Shown here piece after piece: positions 59,925-61,082 of a stretch of 61,082 nt of DNA (positions are counted from its first letter, which is position 1; each line of letters begins with the position of its first letter). The stretch spans positions 1 to 61,082 of the forward strand of contig JAJXHK010000010.1 in NCBI GenBank assembly GCA_021639365.1, written 5' to 3'. Below the pieces are notes generated by a model. That model was not told the DNA's origin, did not search any database, and saw only the letters and a program-made list of their open reading frames with translations. This DNA comes from Collinsella aerofaciens. Its GTDB lineage: Bacteria; Actinomycetota; Coriobacteriia; Coriobacteriales; Coriobacteriaceae. A program made the translations under genes and the position numbers.

Positions 59925-60953
59925 ATGAACGGAATCGACATCAGCAATTGGCAGAACGGCATCAACCTCGCGGCTGTCCCGTTCGACTTCGTTATCTGCA
60001 AGGCTACCGAGGGCACGCGCTACGTGTCGCCAGACTGTGACCGCCAGATTCAGCAGGCGATCGGCCTTGGCAAGCTCGTGGGCGTGTACCACTACGTCAA
60101 CGGCGGCGATGCCGAGGCGGAGGCCGAGTACTTCTACGAGCACTGCAAGGGCTACGTCGGCAAGGCCGCGTTCTTCATCGACTGGGAGGATCAGAGCAAC
60201 AAGGCATGGGGTGACACGTCCTACCTCAAGGCCATGGCCGAGCGCCTGGCCGAGCTTCTTGGCGTGAGCGTGGATCGCATTGGCATCTACGCCAGCAAGA
60301 GCGTCTTCCCGTGGAACCTCACCGACGCCAAGACGTGGGTGGCGCAGTACGCCGACATGAACGCCACGGGCTACCAGGACGCGCCTTGGAACGAGGGCGC
60401 ATACGACTGCGCCATCCGCCAGTACTCCTCATGCGGGCGCTTGGACGGCTGGGCGGGCAACCTCGACATCAACAAGTGCTATATCTCCCGCGCGGAGTGG
60501 GAGGCCATGGCTGGCGGCTCCAACGGCGATCCCGACTCGCTTATCCACGGCATCGACGAGACGCCAACGGCAGACCTCGCGGCGAAAGTGCTCGCTGGCG
60601 AGCTCGGAGACGGCGACGACCGCAAGCACGCGCTGGGCGACCGCTACCAGGAGGTGCAGTCGCTCGTGAACCACATCCTCACGGCATCCGCCGAAGATCT
60701 GGCCGCTGAGACATGGGCGGGCGATTACGGCAACGGCAGTCGCCGCAAGGCCGTGCTGGGGCCGCGCTACGATGAGGTCATGGCGGTGATCAACGGCCAG
60801 ACCGAGACCGAGCAGGTGTACGTGGTGCAGAGCGGTGACACGCTTTCAGCTATCGCCGCCAAGTACGGCACGACCTATCAGGATCTCGCCGCCAAGAACG
60901 GCATCTCAAACCCGAACCTGATTTATCCCGGCATGCGCCTGGTTGTTTCCTAG
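59925..60953 (+). CDS. Endolysin: GH25 muramidase with CW_7 repeats and LysM
   Basis: The 342-residue lysin begins MNGIDISNWQNGINLAAVPF, a GH25 domain with DFVICKATEGT and FFIDWEDQ acidic catalytic residues. Two CW_7 wall-binding repeats follow (DLAAKVLAGELGDGDDRKHA and DLAAETWAGDYGNGSRRKAV). A LysM domain (YVVQSGDTLSAIAAKYGTTY) ends the protein. It hydrolyses peptidoglycan and releases phage. It starts one base after the previous stop and is the last gene before attR. Confidence 0.93.
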   Translation: MNGIDISNWQNGINLAAVPFDFVICKATEGTRYVSPDCDRQIQQAIGLGKLVGVYHYVNGGDAEAEAEYFYEHCKGYVGKAAFFIDWEDQSNKAWGDTSYLKAMAERLAELLGVSVDRIGIYASKSVFPWNLTDAKTWVAQYADMNATGYQDAPWNEGAYDCAIRQYSSCGRLDGWAGNLDINKCYISRAEWEAMAGGSNGDPDSLIHGIDETPTADLAAKVLAGELGDGDDRKHALGDRYQEVQSLVNHILTASAEDLAAETWAGDYGNGSRRKAVLGPRYDEVMAVINGQTETEQVYVVQSGDTLSAIAAKYGTTYQDLAAKNGISNPNLIYPGMRLVVS

Positions 60954-60991
60954 GCCGCTCGTGGTATCCTAACGAAAACGATTGTGCCGAC

Positions 60992-61021
60992 TGCGCATAC
61001 CTCGGTTCGAGGAGATGCGCA
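60992..61021. repeat. Hairpin at the right end of the prophage
   Basis: Arms TGCGCAT and ATGCGCA enclose a second 5-bp stem (CCTCG with CGAGG). No T run follows. It lies next to attR and may be part of the integrase binding site or the last hairpin of the lysin transcript. Confidence 0.55.
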
Positions 61022-61027
61022 AACGGT

Positions 61028-61037
61028 GCACCATTTG
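61028..61037. other. attR core of the prophage
   Basis: GCACCATTTG repeats the attL core at 25359-25368. The flanks differ, as expected for a serine integrase that needs only a short shared core. The bases before it are phage and those after it are host. Confidence 0.78.
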
Positions 61038-61044
61038 AAATGCA

Positions 61045-61077
61045 AAGCCCGTTACCCTTGTGGTGACGGGCTTTTTT
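61045..61077 (+). terminator. Displaced terminator of tRNA-Glu
   Basis: Arms AAGCCCGTTACC and GGTGACGGGCTT (one G-T wobble), a 5-nt loop and six T form a strong terminator seven bases after attR. Joined to attB, it would lie just after tRNA-Glu, so it is the probable tRNA terminator, now separated by the prophage. Confidence 0.75.
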
Positions 61078-61082
61078 CTTCT

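Larger units (their letters stand above)
25359..61037. mobile_element. Complete siphovirus-type prophage with a DGR, inserted in tRNA-Glu
   Basis: The 35.7-kb element runs from attL through a serine integrase, an early region, terminase, capsid, tail and lysis genes to attR. All modules expected of a long-tailed temperate phage are present in order on the plus strand, with only integrase and repressor reversed. The tRNA stays intact on the left, and a T-rich terminator matching a tRNA terminator lies just after the right core. Most reading frames overlap or nearly touch and show no decay apart from the methyltransferase, so the phage is probably inducible. Confidence 0.9.

Noticed and set aside
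60992..61021. A tRNA-like or terminator structure before attR
   Set aside because: It lacks an anticodon arm and a T run; only a two-part stem is supported.
25289..61037. A second VR or another DGR target gene in the prophage
   Set aside because: No other segment with the TGGGTTCGCCCCC end or WWLRS motif was seen outside the VR and TR.

Overview
The window looks like chromosome of a high-GC Coriobacteriia, most likely Collinsella. This is an inference from codon and base use, the fused MurT-GatD gene, the type of housekeeping genes and the dispersed hairpins; no rRNA is present to prove it. It has two mobile regions around a core stretch.

Region 1 (1 to about 9.9 kb) is a defence island on an integrative module. 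It holds the C-terminal half of a type III methyltransferase (mod) that has lost its catalytic DPPY half, an intact type III restriction subunit (res), a DUF4238 protein, and a DUF262-DUF1524 protein of the GmrSD type. Next come a mobilisation-type protein, a tyrosine integrase, an excisionase-like regulator and a divergent repressor with shared operators. The module abuts the 3' end of guaA, a known integration hotspot, across 600 bp packed with TACTCCC repeats in both orientations.

Region 2 (9.9 to 25.3 kb) is core chromosome: guaA, L-asparaginase, an XRE regulator with a perfect 24-bp operator, ychF, a multi-cluster ferredoxin, two GldA-type dehydrogenases, an iron alcohol dehydrogenase, two TPR-like paralogues, a single-gene MurT-GatD fusion and tRNA-Glu(TTC).

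Region 3 (25.36 to 61.04 kb) is an apparently complete 35.7-kb siphovirus-type prophage. A serine integrase inserted it exactly at the 3' end of tRNA-Glu; a 10-bp core repeat (GCACCATTTG) marks both ends, and the probable native tRNA terminator now lies 35.7 kb away beyond attR. From left to right it carries integrase and repressor, early replication and recombination genes (RusA, DUF1351, ERF, SSB, replisome organiser, DnaC), many tiny Cys-rich or membrane proteins, a cytosine methyltransferase broken at a C9 tract, HNH and terminase, portal, a MuF-like protein with a C-terminal nuclease-like domain, scaffold and capsid, head-tail connectors, tail tube, frameshifted tail chaperones, tape measure, baseplate and fibre genes, and a lysis cassette ending in a GH25-CW_7-LysM endolysin.

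The outstanding system is a complete diversity-generating retroelement (DGR) at the tail-fibre end of the prophage: target gene with a C-terminal variable repeat (VR), hairpin, terminator, Avd-like accessory gene, template repeat (TR) and a YMDD reverse transcriptase. VR and TR (128 bp each) differ at 13 positions, and every one is an adenine in TR. The system should let the phage vary the tip of its receptor-binding protein.
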